A DNA stretch of 7,512 nt. Source: an uncultured Rubrivivax sp. Its GTDB lineage: Bacteria; Pseudomonadota; Gammaproteobacteria; Burkholderiales; Burkholderiaceae_C. The notes beneath the pieces were generated by a model. It saw only the letters and a list, made by a program, of their open reading frames with translations. It searched no databases and had not been told where the DNA came from. This document shows positions 1 through 7,512 of the stretch, piece after piece. The DNA lies in NCBI GenBank assembly GCA_937975735.1, contig CALJUI010000478.1, positions 1-7,512 on the forward strand. The letters are read 5' to 3'. How positions within the stretch are numbered: position 1 is the first letter of the stretch; the number at the start of each line of letters is the position of its first letter. The position numbers and the translations under genes are program-made.

Positions 1-614
1 AGCTGGCGCGCCATCTCCATGTCGGTCGCGCTCTTCGGGAAGCTGACCGCCAGGTAGTCGCACTGGAAGCTCATCGCGGTGCGGATGTCCTCCATGTCCT
101 TGGCGGTCAGCGCCGGCGCCGTCAGTCCGCCACCGGCCTTGTTGATGCCCTTGTTGTTCGACAACTCGCCACCGACGACCACCGTCGTGTGGACCTGCTC
201 GCCGACCACCTTGGCCACCGTCAGCCGCAGCAGCCCGTCGTTGAGCAGCAGCGTGTCGCCGGGCTTGACGTCGCGCGGCAGGTCCTTGTAGTCCAGCCCG
301 ACGGCCACGTTGTCGCCGGGTTCGGTGCGCGCCGCATCCAGCACGAAGGCCTGGCCGGCGGTCAGTTCGGTCTTGCCGCCTTCGAACTTGCCGACGCGGA
401 TCTTCGGGCCCTGCAGGTCGGCCATGATCGCGACTTCCTTGCCGGCCTTCTTCGCGACTTCGCGCACGAGGGTCGCACGGTCGATGTGGTCCTGTGCGCT
501 GCCGTGAGAGAAGTTCAGTCGGACGACGTCGACACCGGCCAGGATCATGCGCTCGAGCACCTCTGGCGACGAGGACGCAGGGCCGAGGGTGGCGACGATC
601 TTGGTGGCGCGCAT
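1..614 (-). CDS. pykA: Pyruvate kinase, PykA-type (partial, C-terminus outside window)
   Basis: Pyruvate kinase transfers phosphate from PEP to ADP, giving pyruvate and ATP in the last step of glycolysis in the cytosol. The 204 visible residues start MRATKIVATLGPAS and hold the N-terminal barrel start with VVRLNFSHGS (R32, N34, S36, the phosphate/K+ site region) and DLQGPKIRVG (D66, K71). The small B domain follows (VGLDYKDLP, LLLNDGLLRL, GGELSNNKGINKAGGGL), and the barrel resumes at APALTAKDMEDI and DYLAVSFPKS. DLQGPKIRV and SNNKGINKAGGG match E. coli PykA much better than PykF, which implies the AMP/sugar-phosphate-responsive isozyme class (inference from the family). The ATG has a GGAG 9 nt upstream and the N-terminus aligns with the family. 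Full PykA is about 480 residues, so over half, including the catalytic lysine and the MARGD motif, lies beyond base 1. It follows maeB by 58 nt on the same strand. Confidence 0.96.
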   Translation of the reverse strand, partial: MRATKIVATLGPASSSPEVLERMILAGVDVVRLNFSHGSAQDHIDRATLVREVAKKAGKEVAIMADLQGPKIRVGKFEGGKTELTAGQAFVLDAARTEPGDNVAVGLDYKDLPRDVKPGDTLLLNDGLLRLTVAKVVGEQVHTTVVVGGELSNNKGINKAGGGLTAPALTAKDMEDIRTAMSFQCDYLAVSFPKSATDMEMARQ

Positions 615-623
615 GGGCGGGGA

Positions 624-627
624 CTCC
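624..627 (-). promoter_or_regulatory. Ribosome binding site of pyruvate kinase
   Basis: On the minus strand, GGAG (within CTGGAGTCC) sits 9 nt before the ATG at 614-612. This supports that start codon for pyk, and the N-terminus it gives (MRATKIVATLGPA) begins where the family normally begins. Confidence 0.6.
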
Positions 628-672
628 AGGGAACGGGCGCCGCGATTATCGATGCCCGACCGGCGGACGCGG

Positions 673-2976
<2,304 letters not shown>

Positions 2977-2982
2977 GGGCGT

Positions 2983-2986
2983 CTCC
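2983..2986 (-). promoter_or_regulatory. Ribosome binding site of maeB
   Basis: The minus strand reads AAGGAGACGCCC before ATG at 2976-2974, a strong Shine-Dalgarno core (GGAG) with a 6-nt spacer. It decides the start: the longer in-frame ATG at 3009-3007 would add 11 residues (MVHAKQNKETP) unlike the family N-terminus and would place this Shine-Dalgarno inside the coding region. Confidence 0.75.
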
Positions 2987-3033
2987 TTGTTCTGCTTGGC
3001 ATGGACCAAGGTTACGCCCGAACCGGACGACCG

Positions 3034-4227
3034 TCAGCCGGCCGCGCGCCGGGCCAGGATCTCGAACGCCGGCAGGGTCTTGCCCTCGAGCACCTCGAGG
3101 AAGGCGCCGCCACCGGTGGAGATGTAGCCGATGTCGCCCTCGATGCCGTACTTGGCGATCGCCGCCAGCGTGTCGCCGCCACCGGCGATGCTGAAGGCCG
3201 GGCTCGCGGCGATCGCGCGCGCGACGACCTCGGTGCCCTTGGCGAAGGCGTCGAACTCGAACACGCCGACCGGACCGTTCCAGACGATCGTACCGGCGGC
3301 CGTCAGCTGCGCCGCGAGCGCCGTCGCGGTCTGCGGGCCGATGTCGAGGATCAGGTCGTCGGCGGCGACCTCGCGGGCCGCCTTCACCGTCGCGGCGGCG
3401 TCGGCGGCGAAGGCCTTGGCGACGACCACGTCGGTCGGGATCGGCACCGCCGCGCCCCGCGACTTCATCGCCGCGATCACCGCCTTGGCCTGGTCCACGA
3501 GGTCCGGCTCGGCCAGGCTCTTGCCGATCGGCAGGCCCTCCGCGAGCATGAAGGTGTTGGCGATGCCGCCGCCGACGATCAGCCCGTCGACCTTGGCCGC
3601 CAGGCTTTGCAGGATCGTCAGCTTGGTGCTGACCTTCGAGCCGGCGACGATCGCGAGCAGCGGCCGCTTCGGGTTCGCCAGCGCCTTCGTCACCGCGTCG
3701 ATCTCGGCCGCCAGCAACGGGCCGGCGCAGGCCACCGGGGCGAACTCCGCGATGCCGTAGGTGCTGGCCTCGGCACGGTGAGCGGTGCCGAAGGCGTCGT
3801 GCACGAAGATGTCGCACAGCGCCGCGAGCTTCTTCGCCAGCGCTTCGTCGTTCTTCTTCTCACCCCTATTGATCCGGCAGTTCTCGAGCAGCACGACCTG
3901 GCCGGGCGCCACATCGACGCCGTCGACCCAGTTCGAGCGCAGCGGCACCGGGCAGCCGAGCAGTTCGGCCAGCCGCTCGGCCACCGGCGCGAGCGAGTCC
4001 CCGGGCTTGAACGCCCCCTCGGTCGGCCGGCCCAGGTGCGAGGTCACCATCACCGCGGCGCCGGCGTCCAGCGCCATCCGGATGCACGGCACCGAGGCAC
4101 GCACGCGGGTGTCCTCGGTGATGTGCCCCGCGTCGTCGAGCGGGACGTTCAGGTCGGCACGGATGAAGATGCGCCGGCCGGTCACGCGGCCATCGGCGAT
4201 CAGATCGGAGAAGCGAAGGACGTTCAT
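3034..4227 (-). CDS. pgk: Phosphoglycerate kinase
   Basis: Interconverts 1,3-bisphosphoglycerate + ADP and 3-phosphoglycerate + ATP in cytosolic glycolysis/gluconeogenesis. The 397 residues (E. coli Pgk 387) carry all hallmark motifs: FIRADLNVP (R23, D25, N27, substrate), TSHLGRP (S63-P68, 3-phosphoglycerate site), the ENCRINRGEKK and DAFGTAHRA segments, the nucleotide loop AGSKVSTKLTIL, VGGGIANTF, WNGPVGVFE and the C-terminal GGGDTLAA and STGGGAFLE. The start MNVLRFSDL is the usual N-terminus of betaproteobacterial Pgk. It has no clear Shine-Dalgarno. An in-frame GTG at 4263 overlaps the azlD stop as GTGA and would add 12 residues (TLDSLSLRQTP), which I think are not part of the protein. The azlD stop lies 32 nt upstream, so translational coupling to azlD, or a promoter inside azlD, is possible. 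maeB follows after 57 nt. No key residue is missing. Confidence 0.97.
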   Translation of the reverse strand: MNVLRFSDLIADGRVTGRRIFIRADLNVPLDDAGHITEDTRVRASVPCIRMALDAGAAVMVTSHLGRPTEGAFKPGDSLAPVAERLAELLGCPVPLRSNWVDGVDVAPGQVVLLENCRINRGEKKNDEALAKKLAALCDIFVHDAFGTAHRAEASTYGIAEFAPVACAGPLLAAEIDAVTKALANPKRPLLAIVAGSKVSTKLTILQSLAAKVDGLIVGGGIANTFMLAEGLPIGKSLAEPDLVDQAKAVIAAMKSRGAAVPIPTDVVVAKAFAADAAATVKAAREVAADDLILDIGPQTATALAAQLTAAGTIVWNGPVGVFEFDAFAKGTEVVARAIAASPAFSIAGGGDTLAAIAKYGIEGDIGYISTGGGAFLEVLEGKTLPAFEILARRAAG

Positions 4228-4259
4228 GGGAGTTTGACGTAGAGAAAGCGAATCGAGGG

Positions 4260-4589
4260 TCACCAGCCCAGCCCCAGCCGCAGGGTCAGCAGCACGGCGG
4301 TGCCGGCGACGATGGTGCCGAGGATGCCACGGCGCCAGAAGTACCAGCCGGCGCCGGCCGCGGCGGCGGACAGGCGCGGGTCCTTCCAGCTCGTGACCAG
4401 TTCGCCCTGGGTCAGGATGATCTCGGGCACGACCACCGCCACCAGCGCCGCCAGCGGCGCGTAGCGCAGCCCGCGCAGCAGCCCGGCGGGCAGCGGGATC
4501 TCGCGCTTGGGCAGCACGAAGAAGCCCCGCGTCAGCAGCGTGATCAGCGCCAGCCCGAAGATCGTCAGCACCGCCTCCCAGGTCGTCAT
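4260..4589 (-). CDS. azlD: AzlD-family branched-chain amino-acid transport subunit
   Basis: Small membrane partner of AzlC; together they form a branched-chain amino-acid exporter of the AzlCD/YgaZH type (function from the family, substrate not visible in the sequence). The 109 residues are almost all hydrophobic, with segments near 5-26 (VLTIFGLALITLLTRGFFVL, including the family-typical TRGFF), 40-62 (LRYAPLAALVAVVVPEIIL) and about 74-107, broken by the basic WRRG near 85. The family length of about 100-110 residues fits. The start ATG overlaps the azlC stop as ATGA (4 bp), with GGAG 8 nt upstream inside azlC, so the two subunits are translationally coupled. The stop lies 32 nt before the pgk ATG. 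A longer reading frame running upstream through azlC is a wrong-frame shadow. Confidence 0.93.
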   Translation of the reverse strand: MTTWEAVLTIFGLALITLLTRGFFVLPKREIPLPAGLLRGLRYAPLAALVAVVVPEIILTQGELVTSWKDPRLSAAAAGAGWYFWRRGILGTIVAGTAVLLTLRLGLGW

Positions 4590-5317
4590 GTGGGCTTCTC
4601 CAGGCGAACCGGCGGGCGCGGCACGGTGCGGTCGAGCACCAGGCCGATCGCCACCGCGGCGGCGATCGCCACGACGATGTGCAGCTTCAGCGGCAGCCCG
4701 AAGGCCGCCACCGCCGCCGCGCCGGCGACGCCGGCGGCGATCCAGCTCGCGCGGTCGTTGAGCATCGAGCAGACGACCCCCAGCAACGCGAGCACGCCGG
4801 CGAACCCGATGCCCCAGGCGGTCGGGATCTGCTGCGCGAACACGATGCCGACCACCGACAGGCCCTGCCAGGCGGCCCAAGTGGTCAGCGCGCCGCCCCA
4901 GAAGTACGGCAGTTGCTCCGGCGCCGGCGCCGGGTCGGGGAAACGGCGCACGAAGAGCACGTAGTTCAGGTCGGCCGCGAAGTACATCACGGCGGCCCGC
5001 CGGCGCCGCGGCAGTTGCGCGAAGTACGGGCGCCACTGCGCGCTCAGGATCACGAAGCGCAGGTTCACGCACAGCGCCGTCAGCCAGACGACCCAGACCG
5101 GGGCGCCGCTGGCGATCAGCGGCAGCGCCGCGAGCTGCGCGCTGCCGGCGAAGAGCATCGCCGACATCAGCAGCGCCAGCGGCACCGACAGACCGCGCTT
5201 GACCATCGCGACGCCGGTCACCAGCCCCCAGGCCGCGACGCCGAGTGCGATGCCTGCCATGTCGATCGCGCCCTGCCGGAATTCCGGGTGGCGCCAGGTC
5301 TCGCCCCATGGGTTCAT
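4586..5317 (-). CDS. azlC: AzlC-family branched-chain amino-acid permease
   Basis: Large integral inner-membrane subunit of the AzlCD/YgaZH exporter; in characterised members it moves branched-chain amino acids out of the cell. The 243 residues show the family start (EFRQGAIDMAGIALGVAAWG), then LFAGSAQLAALPLIASGAP, WVVWLTALCVNLRFVILSAQW, a polar PRRRR loop, YFWGGALTTWAAWQG and several C-terminal hydrophobic helices ending in a short basic tail. FAGSAQ and the N-L-R-F/Y segment are diagnostic for AzlC. Hydrophobicity suggests six or more membrane segments. The start is the first in-frame ATG; no good Shine-Dalgarno precedes it, and the next in-frame Met (residue 20) would cut into the conserved N-terminus. 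It overlaps azlD by 4 bp and follows the GIN protein stop by 28 nt, so it may be co-transcribed with it. Confidence 0.93.
   Translation of the reverse strand: MNPWGETWRHPEFRQGAIDMAGIALGVAAWGLVTGVAMVKRGLSVPLALLMSAMLFAGSAQLAALPLIASGAPVWVVWLTALCVNLRFVILSAQWRPYFAQLPRRRRAAVMYFAADLNYVLFVRRFPDPAPAPEQLPYFWGGALTTWAAWQGLSVVGIVFAQQIPTAWGIGFAGVLALLGVVCSMLNDRASWIAAGVAGAAAVAAFGLPLKLHIVVAIAAAVAIGLVLDRTVPRPPVRLEKPT
4598..4601 (-). promoter_or_regulatory. Ribosome binding site of azlD inside azlC
   Basis: The minus strand reads CTGGAGAAGCCCAC before the azlD ATG; GGAG is 8 nt upstream and lies in the last codons of azlC. With the ATGA overlap this supports coupled translation of the two subunits. Confidence 0.6.
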
Positions 5318-5345
5318 GGAGCGATTGTCGACGGTGCGCGGGGCG

Positions 5346-6068
5346 TCAGCGCCGCCGCACCTGGCCGCTGCCGACCACCGAGGTCTTGACGCCCTCCACC
5401 TGCCCGGCGTAGCGCACGTCGCCGCTGCCGGCGATCGACACGCTCAGCGACTTGTGGGCGGTCACGTCGGCGTCGCCGCTGCCGGCGATGCCGACCTTCA
5501 CCTCGTCGGCCTCCAGCGCGCGAAGGTCCGCGTCACCGCTGCCGGCGATGCTGAGCCTGAGCTCGCGCGCCCGGCCTTCGGCGCGGATGTCGCCACTGCC
5601 GGCGATCGCGGCCTCCAGCCGGTCGGTCGTCAGCCCGCCCAGCCTGGCATCGCCGGCACCGGCGATCGCCAGCTTGAGCGTCGGGGTCTTCAGCGGTCCG
5701 ACCTCGATCGAGCCGGCGCCCGACGTCGACAGGCCGGTCAGGCGCACGACGTCGACCGTGATCACGATGTCGCCGCCGCGCCGCAGATGGGTGCCCTTGC
5801 GCAGCCGCACGAGCAGCGTCGGCGTGCCCTCGCGCGGCTCGACCACGGTCTCGACCAGCGGCAGCACGTTGTCGTCGGCCTGCACCTGCAGCGACGGCGC
5901 GGCGGCCTGGCGAACGATCAGCTTCATCGAGCCCGACAGAGCGATCGACTCGAAGTCGGTCACCGGGCGGGATTCGGTCGCACGACGCCCCGAACCGACG
6001 GTGGTGTCGGCCCAGGCGGGGGCGATGAAGGCCAGAGACAGGGTCGCGATCAGGGTGCGGCGGAACAT
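5346..6068 (-). CDS. Exported GIN-domain (DUF2807-type) beta-helix repeat protein
   Basis: Function unknown; best matched to the putative auto-transporter adhesin head GIN domain (DUF2807) family. The 240 residues start with a Sec signal peptide (MFRRTLIATLSLAFIAPAWA, cleavage likely AWA|DTT), so the product should be periplasmic or released. The N-terminal half has the family pattern FESIALSGSMKLIVRQ, followed by short beta strands. From about residue 115 comes a ladder of seven turns: TSGAGS, IAGAGD, IAGSGD four times, and VVGSGQ, each 18-20 residues apart, as expected for stacked rungs of a right-handed beta helix (inference). It ends at QVRRR with no anchor, LPXTG or membrane segment. The start is the second ATG of ATGCCGATG: GAGGAG abuts the first ATG but is 6 nt from the second. 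azlC follows after 28 nt; a lipoprotein gene lies about 118 nt upstream. Substrate, partner and binding activity cannot be read from the sequence. Confidence 0.85.
   Translation of the reverse strand: MFRRTLIATLSLAFIAPAWADTTVGSGRRATESRPVTDFESIALSGSMKLIVRQAAAPSLQVQADDNVLPLVETVVEPREGTPTLLVRLRKGTHLRRGGDIVITVDVVRLTGLSTSGAGSIEVGPLKTPTLKLAIAGAGDARLGGLTTDRLEAAIAGSGDIRAEGRARELRLSIAGSGDADLRALEADEVKVGIAGSGDADVTAHKSLSVSIAGSGDVRYAGQVEGVKTSVVGSGQVRRR
5361..5726 (-). repeat. In-gene tandem degenerate repeat encoding GSGD beta-helix rungs
   Basis: Seven copies of a degenerate 18-bp unit (top strand near GTCGCCGCTGCCGGCGAT) begin at 5361, 5418, 5472, 5532, 5589, 5649 and 5709. Spacings are 57, 54, 60, 57, 60 and 60 bp, all multiples of three, so the reading frame is kept and each copy encodes one (I/V)(A/V)G(S/A)G(D/Q) or TSGAGS turn. 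The copies at 5418 and 5472 are identical over 18 bp, and those at 5532 and 5589 differ from them by one base each. The edge copies are more diverged. Confidence 0.85.
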
Positions 6069-6074
6069 CGGCAT

Positions 6075-6080
6075 CTCCTC
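6075..6080 (-). promoter_or_regulatory. Ribosome binding site of the GIN-domain gene
   Basis: GAGGAG on the minus strand directly touches ATG 6074-6072 and is 6 nt from ATG 6068-6066. The spacing favours the second ATG, giving MFRRTLIATL rather than MPMFRRTLIATL. Either choice leaves the signal peptide intact. Confidence 0.65.
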
Positions 6081-6118
6081 GAACGGGAAGACCCGACTGT
6101 GGCGCTTTCGGCGGCGGC

Positions 6119-6137
6119 TGTCGCGGCCGGCGCGACA
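6119..6137. other. Perfect 7-bp inverted repeat / hairpin
   Basis: TGTCGCG-gccgg-CGCGACA on the top strand: a 7-bp perfect GC-rich stem with a 5-nt spacer. It lies 49 nt after the lipoprotein stop and about 50 nt before the GIN-protein ATG. It could be a transcription terminator without a U-tract, an mRNA-stabilising or processing hairpin, or a dyad operator. Nothing in the sequence chooses between these, and in DNA this GC-rich short palindromes also arise by chance. Confidence 0.45.
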
Positions 6138-6186
6138 CACTGCGCCTGGCGCCGACGAACCGGCGGTACGGGACAGGGGCGGCGGA

Positions 6187-6555
6187 TCAGCCGCCGCGCT
6201 TGGGCGGCTTGGCGGCCTTGGCCGGCTTGTCGCCGGTCTCGCCGCCGTCGTCGGCGCTGTGGGCCGCGACGTCGGTGGTCTGCGCGGACTCGGGCTTCAC
6301 GACCTCGATCTTGTTCTCGGTCATGTAGTCGTTCATCTCGCGCCAGCCGGCGAACACCGCGGCCTTGTCGGTGCGCTTGTTCAGGTCGTAGCAGTCCTCG
6401 ATCGCCCGGCCGGCGTGGCGGCAGGCAGCGCCGACGGCCTTGCCCTCGGCCTCTTTGCGGGCGGCGATCGCGCTGGCCGGCTCGATGCCGAGCATGTCGC
6501 AGCCGGCGAGCCAGGTGACCAGCAGCAGGGGCAGGAGGCGGGCAATCCGGGACAT
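6187..6555 (-). CDS. Small putative lipoprotein of unknown function
   Basis: I do not recognise the family. The 122-residue product has a lipoprotein signal peptide: MSRIARLLPLLLVTW followed by the lipobox LAGC with the lipidated cysteine at residue 19. Residue +2 is Asp (CDMLG), which in E. coli is the classic inner-membrane retention (Lol avoidance) signal; whether that rule holds here is uncertain. The mature part has a charged, probably helical region at 27-92, with two further cysteines (C45 and C55, possible disulfide) and the segment AVFAGWREMNDYMTENKIEVV. It ends in a disordered-looking tail rich in D, G, K, A and P (residues about 93-122, ending PKRGG). The start gives a well-formed signal peptide, but no Shine-Dalgarno is evident. 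It lies 46 nt after fmt, so it may be co-transcribed with fmt. Confidence 0.8.
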   Translation of the reverse strand: MSRIARLLPLLLVTWLAGCDMLGIEPASAIAARKEAEGKAVGAACRHAGRAIEDCYDLNKRTDKAAVFAGWREMNDYMTENKIEVVKPESAQTTDVAAHSADDGGETGDKPAKAAKPPKRGG

Positions 6556-6601
6556 GCGGGGTTATCGGCCCGTGCCCGCCGGGACTTGAGGGGCCGCAGC
6601 G

Positions 6602-7512
6602 TCATCCGTGCAGCCGCTGCCCCGGCATCAGGGGATGGGCCTGCAGCCAGGCCGCCGCCTCGGCCCGCCGTTGCCCGGGCCGCTGCAGCACCAGCAGTTC
6701 GAGCACCCCGTCGCCGCAGGCGACGATGCAGCGGCCAGGGCCGGAGGGCAGGACCTCGCCCGGCGCGCCCTGCCCGGGCACGACCCGCGCACGCCACAGC
6801 TTGATGGTCTCGCCCTCGTGAACGAAGTGCAGGCCAGGGAACGGGTCGAAGGCGCGGGCTCGCCGCTCGATCAGCGCCGCCGGCGCGGTCCAGTCGATCT
6901 GTGCCTCGGCCTTGTCGATCTTTCGGGCATAGGTCGCGCCGGCCTCGGGCTGCGGCCGGGCCGGCAGCGACCCGCCGTCGGCCAGCCGGCGCAGGCCAGC
7001 CACGGCGAGTTCGGCGCCGCGCTGCGCCAACCGTTCCAGCAGCGAGGCACTGGTGTCGTCCGCAAGGATCGGTTCGGGCGCTTGCAGCAGCATCGCGCCG
7101 GTGTCGAGCCCGGCGTCCATCTGCATCAGGGTGATGCCGGTCTGCGCGTCGCCGGCCTCGATCGCACGCTGCACCGGTGCCGCGCCGCGCCAGCGCGGCA
7201 GCAGCGAGCCGTGGATGTTCAGGCAGCCCAGCCGCGGCAGCTCGAGCACCCACTGCGGCAGCAGCAGGCCATAGGCGGCGACCACCATCACGTCCGGCGC
7301 GGCATCGAGCAGCGCCGCGCGCGCCGCCTCGGCGTCATCGGGCGCCTTGCCGTCCAGCCTCAGGCTGCGCGGCTGGATCACCGGCAGGCCGAGACCCTGC
7401 GCCAGCTGCTTGACCGGCGACGCCTGCAGCCTCATGCCCCGCCCGGCCGGGCGGTCGGGCTGGGTCAGCACCAGCGGCAGCTCGAAGCCGGCCGCGGCTA
7501 TCGCATCCAATG
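6602..7512 (-). CDS. fmt: Methionyl-tRNA formyltransferase (partial, N-terminus outside window)
   Basis: Transfers a formyl group from 10-formyl-tetrahydrofolate to Met-tRNA(fMet) for bacterial translation initiation. The 303 visible codons cover nearly the whole enzyme (E. coli Fmt 315 residues): TQPDRPAGRGMRL with SPVK, the catalytic core LGCLNIHGSLLPRWRGAAP (Asn and His), and MQMDAGLDTG (catalytic Asp), then the C-terminal OB-like domain with YARKIDKAEAQIDW, ERRARAFDPFPG, GDGVLELLVLQRPG and the ending PLMPGQRLHG. Alignment to E. coli Fmt from memory puts the first visible residues (LDAIAAAGF) at about position 20, so the start and the FAGTP motif lie beyond base 7512. The TTG at 7510 is an internal Leu codon, not the start. 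fmt often follows def in bacteria, but that part is not in view. The lipoprotein gene begins 46 nt downstream. Confidence 0.97.
   Translation of the reverse strand, partial: LDAIAAAGFELPLVLTQPDRPAGRGMRLQASPVKQLAQGLGLPVIQPRSLRLDGKAPDDAEAARAALLDAAPDVMVVAAYGLLLPQWVLELPRLGCLNIHGSLLPRWRGAAPVQRAIEAGDAQTGITLMQMDAGLDTGAMLLQAPEPILADDTSASLLERLAQRGAELAVAGLRRLADGGSLPARPQPEAGATYARKIDKAEAQIDWTAPAALIERRARAFDPFPGLHFVHEGETIKLWRARVVPGQGAPGEVLPSGPGRCIVACGDGVLELLVLQRPGQRRAEAAAWLQAHPLMPGQRLHG

Larger units (their letters stand above)
6069..6186 (-). other. Largest intergenic gap, between lipoprotein and GIN genes
   Basis: About 118 nt without a gene. It holds the GIN-gene ribosome binding site at its left end and a perfect 7-bp inverted repeat in the middle. 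I see no recognisable -35/-10 pair and no T-tract after the hairpin in either direction. Confidence 0.5.

Noticed and set aside
615..672. Possible stem CGGGC...GCCCG between maeB and pyk as a terminator
   Set aside because: Five base pairs with a loop of about 16 nt and no T-run; likely chance in GC-rich DNA, and the gap also holds the pyk ribosome binding site.
2995..3010. Inverted repeat CTTGG-catgga-CCAAG between pgk and maeB
   Set aside because: Only a 5-bp stem with no U-tract; too weak for a terminator and not long enough to argue for an operator.
4590..5309. An apparent longer form of AzlD extending upstream through azlC
   Set aside because: The added region is the wrong-frame reading of azlC. 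The ATG at 4589 has its own ribosome binding site, and the product from there has the normal AzlD length.
7508..7510. TTG as a possible start codon of fmt
   Set aside because: It falls at about residue 20 of the family alignment (the Leu of LDA), and the frame is still open to the window edge, so the true start is outside.

Overview
The window is a very GC-rich (by eye about 70%), densely packed stretch of bacterial chromosome. All eight genes I can support lie on the minus strand, so in transcription order the window reads right to left: fmt (5' end cut by the window edge) -> small lipoprotein -> exported GIN/DUF2807 beta-helix protein -> azlC -> azlD -> pgk -> maeB -> pyk (3' end cut by the window edge). 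The protein sequences look betaproteobacterial, most like Burkholderiales (Rubrivivax/Leptothrix/Methylibium-type). This placement rests on remembered family resemblance (for example the Pgk N-terminus and a pgk-pyk neighbourhood close to azlCD/fmt), not on a search.

Layout. 6602-7512: methionyl-tRNA formyltransferase, lacking about 20 N-terminal residues outside the window. 6187-6555: an unrecognised 122-residue lipoprotein. 5346-6068: a secreted protein whose C-terminal two thirds is a ladder of (I/V)(A/V)G(S/A)G(D/Q) turns repeated every 18-20 residues. 4260-5317: azlC and azlD, a two-subunit branched-chain amino-acid exporter of the AzlCD/YgaZH type, overlapping by 4 bp. 3034-4227: phosphoglycerate kinase. 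673-2976: MaeB-type NADP-malic enzyme with its C-terminal phosphotransacetylase-like domain. 1-614: the N-terminal part of a PykA-type pyruvate kinase.

How the genes fit together. pgk, maeB and pyk form a lower-glycolysis and pyruvate-node group: Pgk makes ATP and 3-phosphoglycerate, while PykA and MaeB are two alternative routes to pyruvate (from PEP and from malate, the latter giving NADPH). azlCD exports branched-chain amino acids, some of which are made from pyruvate. fmt is translation housekeeping. The lipoprotein and the GIN protein are envelope proteins of unknown job sitting between fmt and azlC. Intergenic gaps are mostly 28-58 nt, the largest about 118 nt (6069-6186). I see no U-tract intrinsic terminator and no convincing sigma70 promoter, so long polycistronic read-through is plausible but unproven.

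I found no RNA gene, CRISPR array, insertion sequence, phage gene or recognisable novel multi-gene system. Most of the window is ordinary core metabolism; the pieces worth a second look are the GIN repeat protein, the orphan lipoprotein, the placement of maeB between pgk and pyk, and a 7-bp perfect hairpin in the largest gap.
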